A DNA stretch of 50,745 bases from Eubacteriales bacterium. Its GTDB lineage: Bacteria; Bacillota; Clostridia; Lachnospirales; Lachnospiraceae. The stretch spans positions 28,287-79,031 of the forward strand of contig JAUNGT010000010.1 of the NCBI GenBank assembly GCA_030524455.1. The letters are read 5' to 3'. The position numbers and the translations under genes were made by a program. Under the pieces are notes generated by a model, which saw nothing but the letters and a program-made list of their open reading frames with translations, was not told the origin of the DNA and searched no databases. Positions 50,070-50,745 of this stretch are shown here, in pieces. Numbering within the stretch: position 1 is the stretch's first letter; each line of letters opens with the position of its first letter.

Positions 50070-50283
50070 TGAAAGACACGAAAGAAATCGTCGGAAACCT
50101 GACATCCCGCTTCGGTACGCACGATCCCTACGCACTGGCCAGGACGAGCTGGAGGCCCATTCTTTTGCCGCCGAGCTCCTTGTCCCGGATTCCGTCATCG
50201 CTGCGCACCCGGACTATGACGCTCACATGCTGGCAGCGCTGACCGGCTATACGGAACGCCTGCTTTGCTTTAAACGGCTATGA
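50069..50283 (+). pseudogene. ImmA/IrrE-type metallopeptidase pseudogene, internally deleted
   Basis: The frame opens with MKDTKEIVGNLTSRFGTHDP, typical of ImmA N-termini, preceded by AAGGAG and coupled to the XRE stop. After about 25 codons the homology jumps to another frame reading DELEAHSFAAELLVPDSVI, the segment that normally follows the catalytic HEXXH helix, and ends in CFKRL at 50283. The middle of the gene, including the zinc-binding HEXXH, is missing and the two parts are out of frame. A full ImmA protein is usually 150 residues or more. Confidence 0.8.
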
Positions 50284-50311
50284 GCCTCCCATGCCGCCCC
50301 TTAAACAGGAA

Positions 50312-50353
50312 ACCCGGAAAGCCTCGCATGATAAGGCCTCCCGGGTGTTTTAT
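50312..50353 (+). terminator. Terminator after the XRE/ImmA remnant
   Basis: ACCCGG (50312–50317) with GCCT (50321–50324) pairs with AGGC (50334–50337) and CCGGGT (50341–50346) around small internal loops; GTTTTATT follows. Confidence 0.7.
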
Positions 50354-50379
50354 TCCCTTGATATTTAAGCATAAAAAAA

Positions 50380-50452
<73 letters not shown>

Positions 50453-50457
50453 ATTAG

Positions 50458-50531
50458 TAGCGGGGACAGGATTTGAACCTATGACCTTCGGGTTATGAGC
50501 CCGACGAGCTTCCAGACTGCTCCACCCCGCG
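50458..50531 (-). tRNA. Initiator tRNA-Met (anticodon CAT)
   Basis: Minus-strand 5' end CGCGGGGTGGAGCAG, the anticodon stem with GGG/CCC pairs around CTCATAA, and T-arm GGTTCAAATCC identify the formyl-Met initiator. Position 1 (C) faces U at 72, the unpaired end expected of initiators. It is 74 nt, without CCA. Confidence 0.96.
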
Positions 50532-50592
50532 TTATTATATTATATTGTACGTTATCTTTCAAGAAGTATTACAACTTTTTCTTAAAAGATAA

Positions 50593-50674
50593 TGGATGGA
50601 GGTGGATTCGAACCACCGAAGCAATTTGCAGCAGATTTACAGTCTGTCCCCTTTGGCCACTCGGGAATCCATCC
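50593..50674 (-). tRNA. tRNA-Tyr (anticodon GTA)
   Basis: On the minus strand acceptor GGATGGA pairs with TCCATCC, then A. The anticodon loop CTGTAAA carries GTA. A long variable arm (about CTGCTGCAAATTGCTTCG) and T-arm GGTTCGAATCC fit the class II tRNA-Tyr, 82 nt. Confidence 0.96.
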
Positions 50675-50693
50675 ATATTCATTTTCATGAATA

Positions 50694-50745
50694 AGCCGAT
50701 GATCGGACTCGAACCGATAACCTGCTGATTACAAATCAGCTGCTC
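50694..50745 (-). tRNA. tRNA-Thr (anticodon TGT), cut by window edge
   Basis: Only the 3' portion is present: anticodon stem CTGATTTGTAATCAG with TGT, T-arm GGTTCGAGTCC and the acceptor strand CATCGGC with discriminator T. The D-arm and 5' acceptor lie beyond base 50745. Confidence 0.9.

Noticed and set aside
50495..50728. 77-codon plus-strand frame at the window end
   Set aside because: It runs across tRNA-fMet, tRNA-Tyr and tRNA-Thr genes and has no ribosome-binding site.

Overview
The window looks like chromosome of a spore-forming, GC-rich member of the Clostridia, most likely Lachnospiraceae. The evidence is the hup–rqcP–yabP–yabQ–divIC–spoIIE–tilS–hpt–ftsH block, a cotS-family spore-coat gene, the holB–ricT–trmN6–rsmI block, an LplB/LplC-type sugar ABC importer, and acidic lipoproteins with VSGN repeats. 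No species is claimed. No IS element, integrase, CRISPR array or rRNA was seen.

Layout. 1–2287 (minus): the end of an operon with a membrane-anchored Mrr-like nuclease-fold protein, a LolD/MacB-type ATPase and an FtsX-type permease cut by the window edge. 2333–6352 (plus): a sodium:neurotransmitter-symporter-family transporter coupled to a D-2-hydroxyacid dehydrogenase, then a catalase whose ribosome-binding site lies in a perfect 18-bp hairpin. 6407–17577: a sugar locus around a LacI-type regulator. Leftward it encodes a FucI-like isomerase, a split transketolase and an FGGY kinase. Rightward it encodes a solute-binding lipoprotein, two permeases and a cytoplasmic DUF5060/DUF4038-type glycosidase. 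The combination of isomerase, FGGY kinase, two-subunit transketolase and apiosidase-like hydrolase matches the published transketolase route for D-apiose, and I propose the locus imports and degrades an apioside. 17580–23864 holds peptidase C, a PatB/MalY lyase, endonuclease III, an AraC regulator, an RpiB-like isomerase, acyl carrier protein and RsmI. 23864–33675 (minus) is a housekeeping run: DUF4015 lipoprotein, TrmN6-like methylase, RicT, DNA polymerase delta-prime, a guanylate-kinase-like protein, glycerol kinase, pyruvate kinase, Orn/Lys/Arg decarboxylase and an HD protein. 33778–33982 is a non-coding, hairpin-rich element with 13-bp terminal inverted repeats. It is followed by an Rrf2 regulator, a HAD phosphatase, a YczE-type membrane protein and a GH13 amylase. 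38455–46673 (minus) is the sporulation/cell-division block. 46747–50283 has a YihS-like isomerase, the CCA-adding enzyme, an XRE regulator and an internally deleted ImmA/IrrE pseudogene. 50380–50745 is a minus-strand tRNA cluster (Phe, fMet, Tyr, partial Thr).

Items most worth a second look: the apiose-type locus with its unusual isomerase; a catalase in which the usual distal Asn motif is replaced; a SpoIIE that lacks its membrane domain but keeps a Spo0A-type promoter with a 21-bp spacer; the 205-bp structured element; and the hairpin that overlaps the catalase ribosome-binding site. All product names come from reading motifs by eye; no database search was possible.
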